Shown here piece by piece: positions 48,489-60,461 of a stretch of 64,000 nt of DNA. The notes under the pieces are model-generated. The model saw nothing but the letters and a program-made list of their open reading frames with translations. It had not been told where the DNA came from and made no database searches. A program made the translations under genes and the position numbers. How positions within the stretch are numbered: position 1 is the stretch's first letter; each line of letters opens with the position of its first letter. This stretch comes from Ricinus communis (Eukaryota > Streptophyta > Magnoliopsida > Malpighiales > Euphorbiaceae), in the NCBI RefSeq assembly GCF_019578655.1, contig NC_063260.1, forward strand, positions 28,544,888 to 28,608,887, given 5' to 3'.

Positions 48489-49037
48489 TCAAGTAGACAA
48501 AAATAATGCTATATCATGGAGAGTACTGGTACCAGCAGGCCTATTTTCTTTTCTCACATACTCTTTGCCATTTGTATCGCTATACTCGACCAACCCAATT
48601 CTCCCTCTTTTCTCCCACATTTTCTCCCCAAAACTTCTATGCGCATAATACGCCTCTGCCTCAACTGAAACAGCATCGTTTTCATTTCCTTCGCTATCCA
48701 ATCGTGTCACCTGAACTGGGAGCCTCTCGTAGTGGCCGATACGCACCCCTTCGAATTCGTCGAGAAGAGCGAATCCCTTGCTCGACAGGGAGTAAAGCTC
48801 GCCCTTGACACGGTGACCTCCGCTAGTGCTTGGGAGATTGATCAAGTAAGGGATGCCGTGGGGACCGATGACGAGAGGATACGTATGGTGGGTGATATAG
48901 GTGCCCAGGTAAGAAGCGTCATTGCTGCGGATTAGGTTTTGAATAAGGTTGTAGTTAGCGAAATCTTGTTTCAGGGTGCCATATGAGAATAGCAAAACGC
49001 CATTGACTTCAGTGGGTAGGGTTTGTGCATCCGCCAT
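48489..49037 (-). CDS. gamma-glutamylcyclotransferase-like (AIG2-like) protein
   Basis: 182 aa, single exon. The start at 49037 (MADAQTLPTEVNG) is preferred over the in-frame ATG 60 bases upstream because family members begin shortly before the first strand of the fold. The hallmark LLFSYGTLKQ (substrate loop, YGxL type) is at about residues 15-24. The stretch GYTITH-like to YLINLPSTSGGHRVKGELYSL is followed by LLDEFEGVRIGHYERLPV, where the DEFEG Glu corresponds to the catalytic acid of the cyclotransferase fold. The end HDIALFLST is ordinary. The closest known plant proteins are the At3g02910-type 'gamma-glutamylcyclotransferase/AIG2-like' family, which may release 5-oxoproline from gamma-glutamyl amines; the true substrate is not established. 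It is alone, with no functional neighbours. Confidence 0.88.
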   Translation of the reverse strand: MADAQTLPTEVNGVLLFSYGTLKQDFANYNLIQNLIRSNDASYLGTYITHHTYPLVIGPHGIPYLINLPSTSGGHRVKGELYSLSSKGFALLDEFEGVRIGHYERLPVQVTRLDSEGNENDAVSVEAEAYYAHRSFGEKMWEKRGRIGLVEYSDTNGKEYVRKENRPAGTSTLHDIALFLST

Positions 49038-49149
49038 GGCTTGCGAGATAAAAGAGAGAACAAAACAAAAGCTTTGCGGAACTGAGTTCAGCAACAACGA
49101 GCATGAACAAACTGGATAGTGGATCAGGTTGGGTTTAGAGTTGAGAGTA

Positions 49150-52100
49150 ATTTTGGATTCCTAAAAGGCCCAAAATAAATAATTTATTGGGATGATTTTG
49201 GCCCAAAGTTGATTAGATGTTGTGAAATAACTAAATTCAATTTCTTCCATCAGATAACTTATCATTAAGAATATGCAATTATGTCCTTGAATTTTGTTTT
49301 GTTCAGTTACATGTAATATTATATCTTTAGGAGTGAATATATATAATGTCCTTGAATCTTCGAATATATAATTATGTATATGTCTCATTAGTCATTACTT
49401 ATGGAAATTATTCACCCGGACCATGCCAATTTGTCACGGAATAGTTAGTTACCTCACTATCTTTGCTTTCTAATGGATTAATTTTTAATGTTTTAATTAC
49501 ATTATTCTTCAGTGCAAAATTATGGTAATATCAAGCACTATAAAAATTTCGTTTCTTGTTTTAATTTTTAATTTTTTATAAGAGGAAATTACTGAAAAAA
49601 ATATTATTAATTTATTATTGACCGATCACTTTGATTTAGAAAAAGTCAGAGAATTTTTTTTTCTCGATACCATTCATTTTATTGTTTTTCTAGAATACTT
49701 ATATTAGATCTTTGAGAAGAGTTAAAATTATATTTTTATTAAAAATATTAAGATAACAAAATCTTAAATGGTTTACTTCTTTTTGACAAAAAATTGATTT
49801 TCTCTTTTCTGATAAGTTTTTCTTATGCTAACACGCTTTTTATGGTATATGAATTTCATTGGTGTTAGTTCAATAAAATGAGGGACATAAAAAAGTACAA
49901 AAAAAATGTAATTAAAATTCATGAGTTTAATAAAAGAAAAAACATAATAGTTTAAAGGCTTAAAGAAAATAAATATCAATTTTCATTTCACACTTAATTA
50001 AATAATATAAAAATGATCGTCACTATTTCTATTTTTATTTTCAACGGATCTTTAAACTGTCAATTGGAACTTCCAACCAACAAACACCCTTATCCTAAGC
50101 AAAAGAAAACCCTTGAAATGATCCCCACAACTCAGCACTATATTTGTGTTTTAGTATTTACATGTTTTTTTTCCCTTACATTAGTATTCTCCCAATAATT
50201 TGTAATTATTTGAATAATGTTTTTATCGACCACAGTATTAATTAAAAAAATACAAGTAAAAATAGATAATTGAGCTTAACGAATTGAATGTATTCTAATA
50301 AAGTTGAATGTGGGTCAATTAGAATTGGAAGTGGGTCGAAGCCCGATAAATGTAAATAAGCATTATAGTCAAAAAGCTTATTCGGTATCCATAATTGGTA
50401 TGAATTATTGAAAATGTTATTGTAAAGTTGTAGTAATTTATTTATTTGTACTTTTAGAATTGTTCATCAAGTTGCATTGCATCCGTGTGCGTATGTCTGT
50501 CGGAAGAGTTGCACGGATCCGCAAGTCCCGAAAATGCGCTGAAGAGAAGAAGGCTGAGACATCTAATAGAAAAAAGAAAAAAGGAAAAAGGGAAATTCTA
50601 GAAAACAAAGAAGAAAGCCCCCAAAATTGGAAAACGACTCCTTCACGTGTACGGTGGGGCATTCCACCACATGAGCTGCTCCTCCAATACCACAACTCTT
50701 ACTCCCGATGCTTTCTTTCATTGGACGGACTCCCTTTGATTCACCTCTCTCATTATTAAATCATGGCCCTTTTTTTAGACTTTTGCTTCTATTTTTACTC
50801 CCTCCATTCGCCATCCTTATACATATAGCTGCTAATTTTTCATGAAACAAAAAGAAATTGATGACTTCTATACACTCAAATTAAAAACTTTTAAAAATTA
50901 TATTGGCAAAAAAGCTAAAAAAATAGTCTATTGTCGAGTTAGATTACATATATATTTTTTTTAATGTTATTTTTTAATTTATTTTGAAATACAGTTATAT
51001 TTTTCAAAAAGACTATCTCTAAATTTAGAGTAAGCCAACCGTTTTAGGGATAAATCATTGGCTTTTTTTTTTTTGTATATATATTTACTTTGGGCTGCAG
51101 CGCAATTGGTCCTAGTGAAAGGTGGGGACCGATTGGATCGGCTTATTTTATTTTAAGACAAAGGAAAAGGAGAAATAAGATTTGGCAAAATGTGTTAGAT
51201 GGATACGCTGCTGGGTTAAAAGGTGGCCACTCACTCACTCAGTACCTTCTCTTCTGCCTGTACATTGCACCCGACAATTATCCCATTCACAGCATTCATA
51301 CATCTCATCCTTCAAACTTTGGGTCATGTGAGTGATTTCTCGAGACAAATGTACTCCGGAAGCAAGAGATATATTTACCAGGTCATGTCTGGACGTAGAC
51401 TTTGAAGAATATATTCTTATAGGCAACTACACTAAATTGAAGGACACTATTATTGCTATATCCACGTTGTATATATTATGAATATGTCCTTGAAGCTCAT
51501 ATATATGTATGCCATGACTCATCTAATTAGTAATATAAAGACTTTTTTTTTTTTTTTGTTCTTGATGCTTCAAAAGATAAAAATGGAAATGCATAATATA
51601 ATATATTGTAGGTTTACTTATTTTTATATATCTTTTTTTGTGATTTCAATACTCTATGCATTTCACTATTAGCAAGGTACACTTGAATCTATGTTTCCCT
51701 AGTATATTGTACAAGGCCTAATAAAGAAAAATGGAAATTAAATCTTTGTGTTTCGTTGCGATTTTAGTTGATTTTAAAATTAATAATTAATCTATAATTT
51801 CAGCTATTAAAACTTTCAGTTAAAATAAAAATGATGTATGGTAGACTCTACTGCCATATCATGTCAAACTAACCCACGTGAGTTAGTGTTTTTTCATCAG
51901 AGATCCTATGTTTTACTTTTGAAAGGGGTCTTTGATGAATAAACAAGCCTCAAAAGATTGATAGTCACATTTAGGCTAGCTTGAGGAAGGAGGTTTAAGC
52001 TTTACTCAAATCATATCACTGGCTGACCCTTAAAGCTCGAGACGCTAACAGCACATATAACTCCTGTTGCGCCCCCCATCTGTGGTTTTCATTTGAACCA

Positions 52101-55100
52101 CGTCACTCTATACTTATAAAGGAAGTCCATGTCGGTGTGCCATGTTCCTTCTAGGTTATAAAAGTCTTCAGTTAACTAAGTGTTCTAAGTCTAGGGTTTT
52201 ACATGAATGATCGACTTTTAGTTCTTAAATCAGGGATTAAGAGACAGCCCTTTAAAAAAATTAAGCCTTTAATTTTGGGCTGCCCTTTTGACCAACTCCA
52301 AATGAGTTTGTATGTGAATAGATTTTGTTTGTGGATTATATGTGTAGTGTTAGAATATGAAGCAGAAGATGCTGGGTTTTCCTAATACTTGACTAATTCA
52401 CAGTCAGCATTGTGCTGAAGTCAAAGCTACTTTAGCAATATAAATACTAAAATCCTCTTACGTATTGATGATATTAGCATTTGCGTCCCTTTCCCTTTTC
52501 TTAAATGAAGACATTCAAATTTGTCAGCAATTTTAAAGTGGAATTCCTGATAAATTTTAATACTCAACAGAAAATGACATATTGGTGAGCATATCATGAG
52601 AGTGAGACTCAATTTTGCTGGTAAGTTTATAAAATTTTTTTAATTTACTTTGATCTAATAATTAGGCGAAATTCAGCATTCTAATCGTGATTTTATAGCT
52701 GATAGCCTAGAGATCAGAAATTGAAAATAATTTCGTAAAACTCTGAAGAAAGAAAAAAAGCACATGGTCATCTACTATAAACATTTGTATTTTCTTATAG
52801 TTTTATTTTCCTGCTACGATATGATTTTATTTTCCATAAAATAATTTGTATATAATTTTTTTATGCTATATTAAGATTAATTCGCTATATATTTTTTTAA
52901 AGGAAATTTTTTAATTAGACTTAATATATACATCTCAATTAATACGAGAATAACACATATGTATGTATATTTATATTTTGATATTGGATGATTAATACAT
53001 AATCTATTATTTAAAATTAATAAATATATATGTGTTAATCATATATTGATTTGTATATCAAGTTTAGAAAAAAAAAATTCATTTTTTAAATGATCATTGC
53101 ATAATCTTAGGTTAAGGTATTATCTATTTGATATTAAATGAATCAAAATAAATCATAATGTTTTCATTATTATTGGTTTGCATGATTTGTTTTATGATGA
53201 TGTTATTTTATTTTAAATCAGTTTTTTTTAGCTTCTTGTAAGATTTTCTGGTGCCTTGCTAGTTTTGAGAAAAAGAAAAAGAAACATGAAATATAGTTTA
53301 GGAAAAGAAAAAGTGAAAAAGCAGAACTAAATCTTCAACCCCGCAAGCAGAGGGAGAGGAGGATGCCTCGAGAGCGGAGGAGATACGGTCTAGTACTTGA
53401 TATTTTGATTTCAATTTAAGGAAAACCTAGAACGATTTTCAATTAGCTTCCATCCTTTTCTACAGCCGTACGATCTAACACTTTATTCTCCAAGTGCTAG
53501 ATTTTTCTGGAAGCTTTCTGATCTCCCAATTAATGATCATAAAATATTGCACATATCATTAAATTATCATACAGATTGTTTGATAATTACATTAATCCTG
53601 CAACACTAACAAAATCAAAACGCTTACCCACTAGCATCTAATCTGGCCCTGCTTACAAAGAATTAATGTCCCCTCCCTTGTCTGTTCGTTGTGCAGGAAT
53701 AACAAGAAACGAGCGGAACATATGATATTAGCAGTCGCACTAAAGTGATAATCTATCTAAATGATAAAGGAAGCAATTTTGAAGTGTTGCGGGGCCTTTG
53801 GAAACACTGCAATAGTGTGAAATTGTGAATTATAATTTATTGATTTAATCCTTAATGTGAACTGTAGTCTGTAAGTATCTTGTTTTACAGGAATACATGT
53901 GCTCAGATTCCACAGCTTCGCACAGAAAATTGATTCATTTTTTGTTAACTCTATGACTCGGGATTTTTATTTATTTTTTAATGTTTTTTGCTTTATTTAT
54001 TTATTTATTTATTTCCCAAATCCACTTGCAGATTCTCATTACAGCTATATGGTAATATATAATCTTTGAGTCATGATGGCAGAAAGGCAATGGCAGAATC
54101 GTATAATTATCTTGTGATGAAAATACAATTAATGACAAATTCGATTTTAAAATTTTCTTTTAAAATCTATTTATTTTATTTAAAAAACCAGACAGGCAAT
54201 TAGCATGAGGATTTGACCCTTAATATTTTATTTAATGTGACCTTGCTTTCACGTAGCAATTTGAATTGAAAATATTAACTTTTTAAAGTAGGAATCTCAA
54301 ATTTCAAAATAACACGTCAATATGCGTTATTTAGATTTTTTTATTAATTCATCTTCAAACTTAAAATTAATTTATTTTAAATGATCATATAAATATATAT
54401 GTGGTTCCCTTATAAAATATATTTTACAAATATAATCTCGATATAGAAATTGTACTAAAAAAAAAAAAGAATTAACATTCATATGTGAAATGAGAGTATC
54501 CTACCATTTTAGAGATTTTATATATTTATCCAAAATAATACAGAAGTAATATATGATAAAATGTAAATGTTAGGAGAGACTGGAGATTACAGGTCATCAC
54601 AATCTTCATCTTCCATTTTCTGAAAAATTCTGTGAAGCCTCAAGTAAAGGCATCAACCTGGGAGGGACCCCACAGAATTATTGCGGTAATATTAGCGGCC
54701 AAGATGAAATAAGTATGTGTGATCGCCTGTAACCCTTTCTGAAGTCTGAACTACCAAAAAGCAAGCAAATCCTCTGTTTGACGTTGTTAGTTTCACCAGA
54801 ATCCCACAAGTTAAGAAGACAATAATTGCTGTCTGGTCCTACTATTGTCATTGTCTTAATGAAAAATACCTCTTATTATGTTGTTTATGAAACTTACAAA
54901 ATCATGTAAATATTTGCTCAACATTACAATTATGAGTATGTGGAGGGAAGCTGGTCACTTAATTAATGTATAATCCACTAATAATCCTTGCAATTACAAT
55001 TCTAATGCTTTCCTTATCATTGTTAAAAACGTAAGCTTTTATTTTGAATTGGCATACTATTTTCTTTTTCTATGTATGCCCCTTCATAAATTTTAATTCA

Positions 55101-55690
55101 ATAAAATGTCTGCATGTGACTTGAGAATTAAACAGCCACTTCTAAGTTACTTTCAATTCACTCTTTAAAGCACTTATAATAATATTGACCCTGTGGCATT
55201 GTCCCATTCCCAATTGCTAGCATTAAATTATTTAATAAAAATAATAAAAAAAATATACAAAGAAACTTAGTCTTAGGTCATGAATGAGAAAATCAGATAC
55301 AATTTAATGTCTAATAACCTATAAATTTCTCATTTTTACACTTTTTAATAATTTGATCTAATTTTTTCAGATTTATCTTAGAAAGACTTAGATTGTGCCT
55401 TTTTTAACTAAAATATAATTCGGCCATCAAGAGATTTAAGAGACAATGATTTATACTGATATATAATTTTACTCAAAAATAAAAAAGAAACAGAAAAATG
55501 AGTCAGTAAAACATTGTCAACTTATTAATATGTCCAAAACACTTCCCCATTCGATTTTTTAGAGTTTATTCTTGATAATGATTAGTTTTTTAAATTTTTC
55601 TTCATCCAATTGCTCAACAAATATAATTCCTTTAGGCTTCTATTTTTCCGTCACCACAACCTAATTCTTAACTTGTTCTGATTTCTTATT
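49150..55690. other. long intergenic region
   Basis: No supported gene. AT-rich with scattered more complex blocks at about 50460-50760, 51060-51420, 51830-52400, 53330-53960 and 54560-54830, none with a recognisable protein domain. It contains a (TTTA)n run near 53992-54014. Reported ORFs here (for example 50460-50759 +, 51090-51335 +) lack domain or codon-use support. Confidence 0.55.
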
Positions 55691-55704
55691 TTCAATATAA
55701 TCTG

Positions 55705-55905
55705 GAATCACCTCATCAACCCATTAAACTGTGTTAACCACAAGCATTCTCTCATAAAGAGGCGTTACAGAAAGACCTTTATTTTATTAACGATGATTTC
55801 AGCATCGTTAACAATACCAACAATCATTCGCCGCCTAATGCATGACGGAGAGCATTGTAGTGATCGTAATGCATCATATCAAAACAGTGGTCGACCATAT
55901 AGATG
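55705..55905 (-). pseudogene. PECT1 (pseudogene): ethanolamine-phosphate cytidylyltransferase (PECT1) gene fragment, dead
   Basis: PECT makes CDP-ethanolamine for phosphatidylethanolamine synthesis. On the minus strand the frame from about 55903 reads YMVDHCFDMMHYDHYNALRHA, matching the first catalytic block of plant PECT1 (VYMDGCFDMMHYGHCNALRQA). After a stop, IVGIVNDAEIIVNK (family VVGVVSDxEIIANK) follows, then after a shift VTPLYERMLVVNTV-stop-WVDEVIPD (family VTPLHERM...KWVDEVIPD). The nucleotidyltransferase HxGH signature is damaged (HYGH to HYDH). At least two stops and one or two frameshifts are present. Only about 65 codons survive, uninterrupted by introns, so a truncated retrocopy or a small captured fragment is likely. 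The sequence on either side does not match. Confidence 0.8.
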
Positions 55906-55909
55906 TGTG

Positions 55910-57000
55910 TCTTTTTTTTCTTCTTCTTTTTAGTTTAATTCGCGGCTCGTGATATTTAATTCACCGTCTTTCAGATATAATTCTAAAAGTGAAATTCTGA
56001 TTGCTATTGCTACCATTTTTATTTTGCCTGATTGGAATTAGCATATGAGACCCAATTAGCGAGTGAGACTTTCTTTTTTAAAGGATAAGACGGAGAAGTT
56101 GTTTCTAATTCTAAGCTAATGCTTCTGTAACATTTGTATATGATTATTCATCTTCATTCTTTCTTTTATAATCAGATTTATGGATTACGAAAAGAGTTGC
56201 ATTATGCGGTGAGTTTTAGGCATAGTGATGAGTCAACAACGTTTTGCTCAATCATTTTGTTGTTTTACATGCCAGCATAAACTATCCTCTCCTAAAACTC
56301 TTGGTGGGTGGATTGTATTTTAGTTAAGAAAAGTAAAATTTGAGTTTTTATAAGATAAATTTTAAAAAATAAAATAAAAATGTTAAAAAGTGTAAAATTA
56401 AAAAATTTATAATTAATTAAGTTTACAATTTAAGGAGAAAAAGTAAAATATAAGAATGTCTATAAGAGGGTTAGTGCTAACTGCTAGATTCATATGGACA
56501 AACACCTAACTTCCCTACTCACTCAACTACAACTCTATTCTTATAAGTCTAAACCAAAACAAAGTATGAACCTGTTATTAAAGTAAAGCTTAATTGTTGA
56601 AGGTACTCTGCTACCCTCCATTATTTAAAAGATAAATAAAGTTACACATGTTAAACTAGTTACCTTTAAACCACATCTCTAGTGGGTCCAAAGTTTTGCT
56701 AGTATCCATCATGAATTATGAGGCAGTTAACACTGGAAGATTCTAACACTAAATTTCCATTGTACCCTCCCACAGACAATTATCACATAACATAGCCAAC
56801 TCTGGGCAATTGGCATATCACCAATTTCTAATTTCATTCCAATTTCCAAATAAACATAACACATCAAATAAGAGACATTCATAGTATTTGGTATGTTTTC
56901 AAGCATTCTAGTTTCAAGAAAGAGAATTAAAAAAGAACTATTGTTGTATGATTTATGGGGTTAATTAAACTAAATTAAATTAAATTAATATATACAATTA
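55910..57000. other. intergenic DNA downstream of the small basic-protein gene
   Basis: No gene supported. AT-rich, with the last ~150 bases probably the 3' region of the gene at 57005-57628. Confidence 0.55.
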
Positions 57001-57004
57001 AGAT

Positions 57005-57628
57005 TCAACCTCTATACAAAGGCGACCTTTCTTGCACCATTACTCCTCTTGAAATAGATTGCCTGAAAGCTTTGATCGGACTCGGAAAATACCAGCCCTT
57101 TCCTTTTGAAGATGATTTTACGTCCACAGCCACTGACCTTGATTTCCTCATCATCACCTTCCTCCTCTGCTCTTCACTATTATCATTGTGATCATTATTA
57201 TCTCCTTGCTCCACGACAGCAGCAGCAACGTTTAACCCCACATCTCTCTTGCTTCTGCTACCGCTTTTAAACCGCGACCAAAACGATGCCGTCTTCGGAC
57301 TGTCTTTACGTGGAGAATGATCATGGTCAACTGATGGCTTTGATCGAAAAAACGGAACTGCAACTGATCTAGACCGTCGGAACGCAGGCTCGCTGTCGAT
57401 CAGATTAGACACGCGAGCGACAGTTCCGATTCTAGAGAAAGAGGCAGAAGATGAATTGGAGGAAGACGTTGTGGTGGCGTAGCACCCACATGGGCGTACG
57501 CTAGCGCAGTCTGGGCAGAGAGATGAGAGCCGTTCACGGAGACAGACATGACAGATTCCTGTACGACGGCGTCTTGACGGGTGTTTTGGACATTTCCAGA
57601 CCTCCTCCTCATCGATGTAAAGTGCCAT
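57005..57628 (-). CDS. uncharacterised basic plant protein with N-terminal Cys module
   Basis: 207 aa, single exon. Residues about 10-50 read WKCPKHPSRRRRTGICHVCL, then RERLSSLCPDCASVRPCGCY: seven Cys in CPKH/CHVC/CPDC/CGC spacing, suggesting a small metal-binding module. This resembles the HPxxxxTGxCxxCLRERL segment at the N-terminus of the plant OCTOPUS/DUF740 family, but the protein is far shorter. The rest is Ser/Arg/Lys-rich and presumably disordered, with three similar RRSRSVAVPF / RKSRSVAVDV-type motifs and a C-terminal WYFPSPIKAFRQSISRG block. No signal peptide or membrane segment. Members of this plant-specific group have no established biochemical role. Protein-like composition, a good start context and a TATA box upstream support a real gene. 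Confidence 0.82.
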   Translation of the reverse strand: MALYIDEEEVWKCPKHPSRRRRTGICHVCLRERLSSLCPDCASVRPCGCYATTTSSSNSSSASFSRIGTVARVSNLIDSEPAFRRSRSVAVPFFRSKPSVDHDHSPRKDSPKTASFWSRFKSGSRSKRDVGLNVAAAVVEQGDNNDHNDNSEEQRRKVMMRKSRSVAVDVKSSSKGKGWYFPSPIKAFRQSISRGVMVQERSPLYRG

Positions 57629-57764
57629 TTTTATTAGTAAGTACTCTTTGTTCTCTCTCTAAGATTATCCTCGTGTTTCTCTCTCTAAAAAAGAAAGAAA
57701 AAAAAAAGGGACAGTTGCCTTTTCTCTTTCTCTCTCTTTCTGTTGGTGGTGGCTGTGTGAGAGG

Positions 57765-57772
57765 TTTATAAG
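57765..57772 (-). promoter_or_regulatory. TATA box for the gene at 57005-57628
   Basis: Minus-strand CTTATAAA, 137 bases upstream of the ATG. Between the two lies a GA-rich tract (57678-57740) typical of plant 5' UTRs. Confidence 0.6.
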
Positions 57773-60109
57773 AAAAGGGCAGGCAGACAAATGAACCGTG
57801 GTCAGTCATCTTAACCATGGTTTGTTTGTAAACATTCTCAATTGGTAAACCTTGGATGATCCAAACGACGCGTTTTTGCATTTTGATTGGTTGCAATTAA
57901 TTGCCTTAATAACGTCTGTGATCTGCGGGAGCTGCTATAGCAAATCAAAAAGACTGCCCATATGTTCGAGACAAATTTACGAAGGTGCCCATTCTGGGCG
58001 TATTATTATACTGTGTACTCGGGTATAGTGTATAGAAGGGGACTGGTCATGGATCATCAGCCGGGTGGGTACTGAAGGGAAATGGTTTTGATTGAATGTG
58101 TCAAGTGCCGGGTGGTTTTGCTAGGATTTTGGAGTAATAGATAAATTTTGGTATCGATTGTTGACCAAATATTGTTGAGATCGAATAGTCAAACAAATCC
58201 CATCCGAATAAGTTCACACGCGAATATTGTATTTGAATTGGCATTATTTTGAATTTTTCATCCCATGGAACCAGGAAATAAGAAGTCATCCCATTTTATA
58301 TGATATGCAAGCCTCCTTTAGTTAAGATGCAGACAACAATTACAAATTAAAGATGTGTAAGCTTAATTTATTTTTATTACCATAATAAATTTATGTAAAG
58401 TGCTGATTGCTGAAATTATATTTTTGAAATTCACGTATTATGATTGATATCTCCAAATTAAGTTCTTCACTAAGAGTAAATAAATAAAATATTTTCAAAT
58501 TAATTAATACATATGGTTTGCGAATGTATTTTTTATTAATAAAAAAATAAAATAAAGGACACTAACATTTACTATTGGCGTAATGCATAAAGTGGGGACC
58601 TATTCGTACAGCAAGAAAGACTCTGTTGTGTCTGACCAAAAAAGACAGAGAGACTCTGTTGTGGCTTACGGCCACATAACATTTCCTTTTTTTTTTTTTT
58701 TTTCTAATTCCTGAAAATATTTGGACACAATTATCCTTCTCTCTCTCTAAACTGATTAATTCATTACTGAAAATGGAGTAAAATACATCAGCGTTACCCT
58801 CTCTATTTAATACGATTAGACTAAGATCTCCTAAATCTTTTTATTTGACAGAATTGCCTTTTATTGTCCCAGTCAAATTATTTGATTTATCCATTTTCTA
58901 TCTCATCTTCCTAAACTGTTTTCTTTTCTAATTAAGAAATTTAACAACTTTAGATTAATGAACTATTTTAAATTAATTATTACATGATAATGAAAATAAT
59001 AAATTACAAACACTTTTGCTCGTCCTTCATATGTCATAAGGATGCGTTTGTTTTCCTATAACATATAAAAATATGTCTGGTGAAATATAATTGAACGTAG
59101 TGTAATTAAATATGTAATATAATAAAGAATACTATGTATTGTACTATAATTATTACAATTGACTATCATTATGATTAATGTATTTAATGAATTAAAATAT
59201 GATTAAATATTAAAGTATTAATTTATTAAGTTTACAAAGAATGAAAACTGTAAGAGACATTTAAACAAAAATAAGAAATAATTAAATGAAATTAGTCTAA
59301 TGAAATATGTTATTTTACTAATGTAGCATTTATCGAAAATTCTATGTCTTTTATAAGAATTAGTTTAGTTATGATAAATCTTGTGGATTTTATAATTTTT
59401 AATTTTAAATATATTTTTACTTCAGCTAAATATATAAACTTTAAAATTTGACATCAATTTTATAAAATTATTCATTTCAACTACACACATTAAATAAAAT
59501 GATATATAAATAATTAGTATTTTTCTTATAAATACTCTCTCTCAATAATTAATAATTACAAAAGAAATTCCAATCATAATTTATTAATTATTGAATGAAA
59601 GGGCTGACTGTATTTCTTTGCTGTATTTGGTTACAAAAGAAAACTTGTGTAATATAATATAACTATAATATTTACTTCTAATAATGGTACTAAGATTATT
59701 TATTTTCATCCCATTGATTGACCGGAACTTGGTTCATGTACATTACATAATCATTATTATTATTTTGATTATAAAATTAAATTTATAAATACAATTAAAT
59801 CAATTATTTAATATTTAATATTGATTTATAATAATTTTAAAAGTAATAGCAGACTAATTTTTTTAATTTTTATTTTTATTTTATATTAATAAATTATTTA
59901 TATATTAATATTATATTTAAATTAGTACTATCAATAGATTATTTTTAAAATATTTATTTATTAACTATAATATTATATTAAATCTATCAATTATACTATT
60001 TTTTTAAAATTAAAAATTATTGTATAATTAAAAACTAATTTTTAGTGAATGTATATTTAAAAATATTATCTTTTATAATTAGAATCATTATCTAATTAGA
60101 AAACTAATT

Positions 60110-60345
60110 TGTTAGGTAATATAATATTAAAATAAAATTAATATATTATATTTTAGAATAATCATTATCTAGTTAAAAAACTAATTTATTAGTAATATAT
60201 TATTTCTTTGGATTAAAATGAGTGTTTAATTAAGAATATAACTTATTAATCAATAGATTAATATAAAAATTATAAAATTACACATAAACTTAAATTCTAT
60301 ATATAAAAAATAATACACATGTCTAAATAAAAAGCTTACATGTCA
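60110..60345 (-). repeat. AT-rich dispersed repeat, family 1, copy 2
   Basis: The reverse-complement counterpart of 470-720, including 'gattaataagttatattctt' (minus strand) followed by 'aattaaacact'. Immediately followed by the AT microsatellite. Confidence 0.5.
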
Positions 60346-60390
60346 AAAAATTAAGCACACCTATTAAAAATATTTTAAATTTTAAAAATT

Positions 60391-60415
60391 AATATATATA
60401 TATATATATTTAGAC

Positions 60416-60459
<44 letters not shown>
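60391..60459. repeat. (AT)n microsatellite, interrupted
   Basis: Two AT runs (about 60391-60409 and 60419-60459) separated by 'tttagacatg'. The second is a continuous run of about 20 dinucleotides. Confidence 0.95.

Positions 60460-60461
<2 letters not shown>

Noticed and set aside
48506..48935. Plus-strand ORFs of 67-100 codons
   Set aside because: Antisense to the gamma-glutamylcyclotransferase-like gene, whose frame has clear family motifs.
50460..50759. 99-codon Lys/Arg-rich ORF
   Set aside because: Composition comes from A-rich DNA; no domain, no start context and a competing ORF on the other strand.
57523..57771. 82-codon plus-strand ORF
   Set aside because: It covers the start, 5' UTR and TATA region of the minus-strand gene; low-complexity sequence only.
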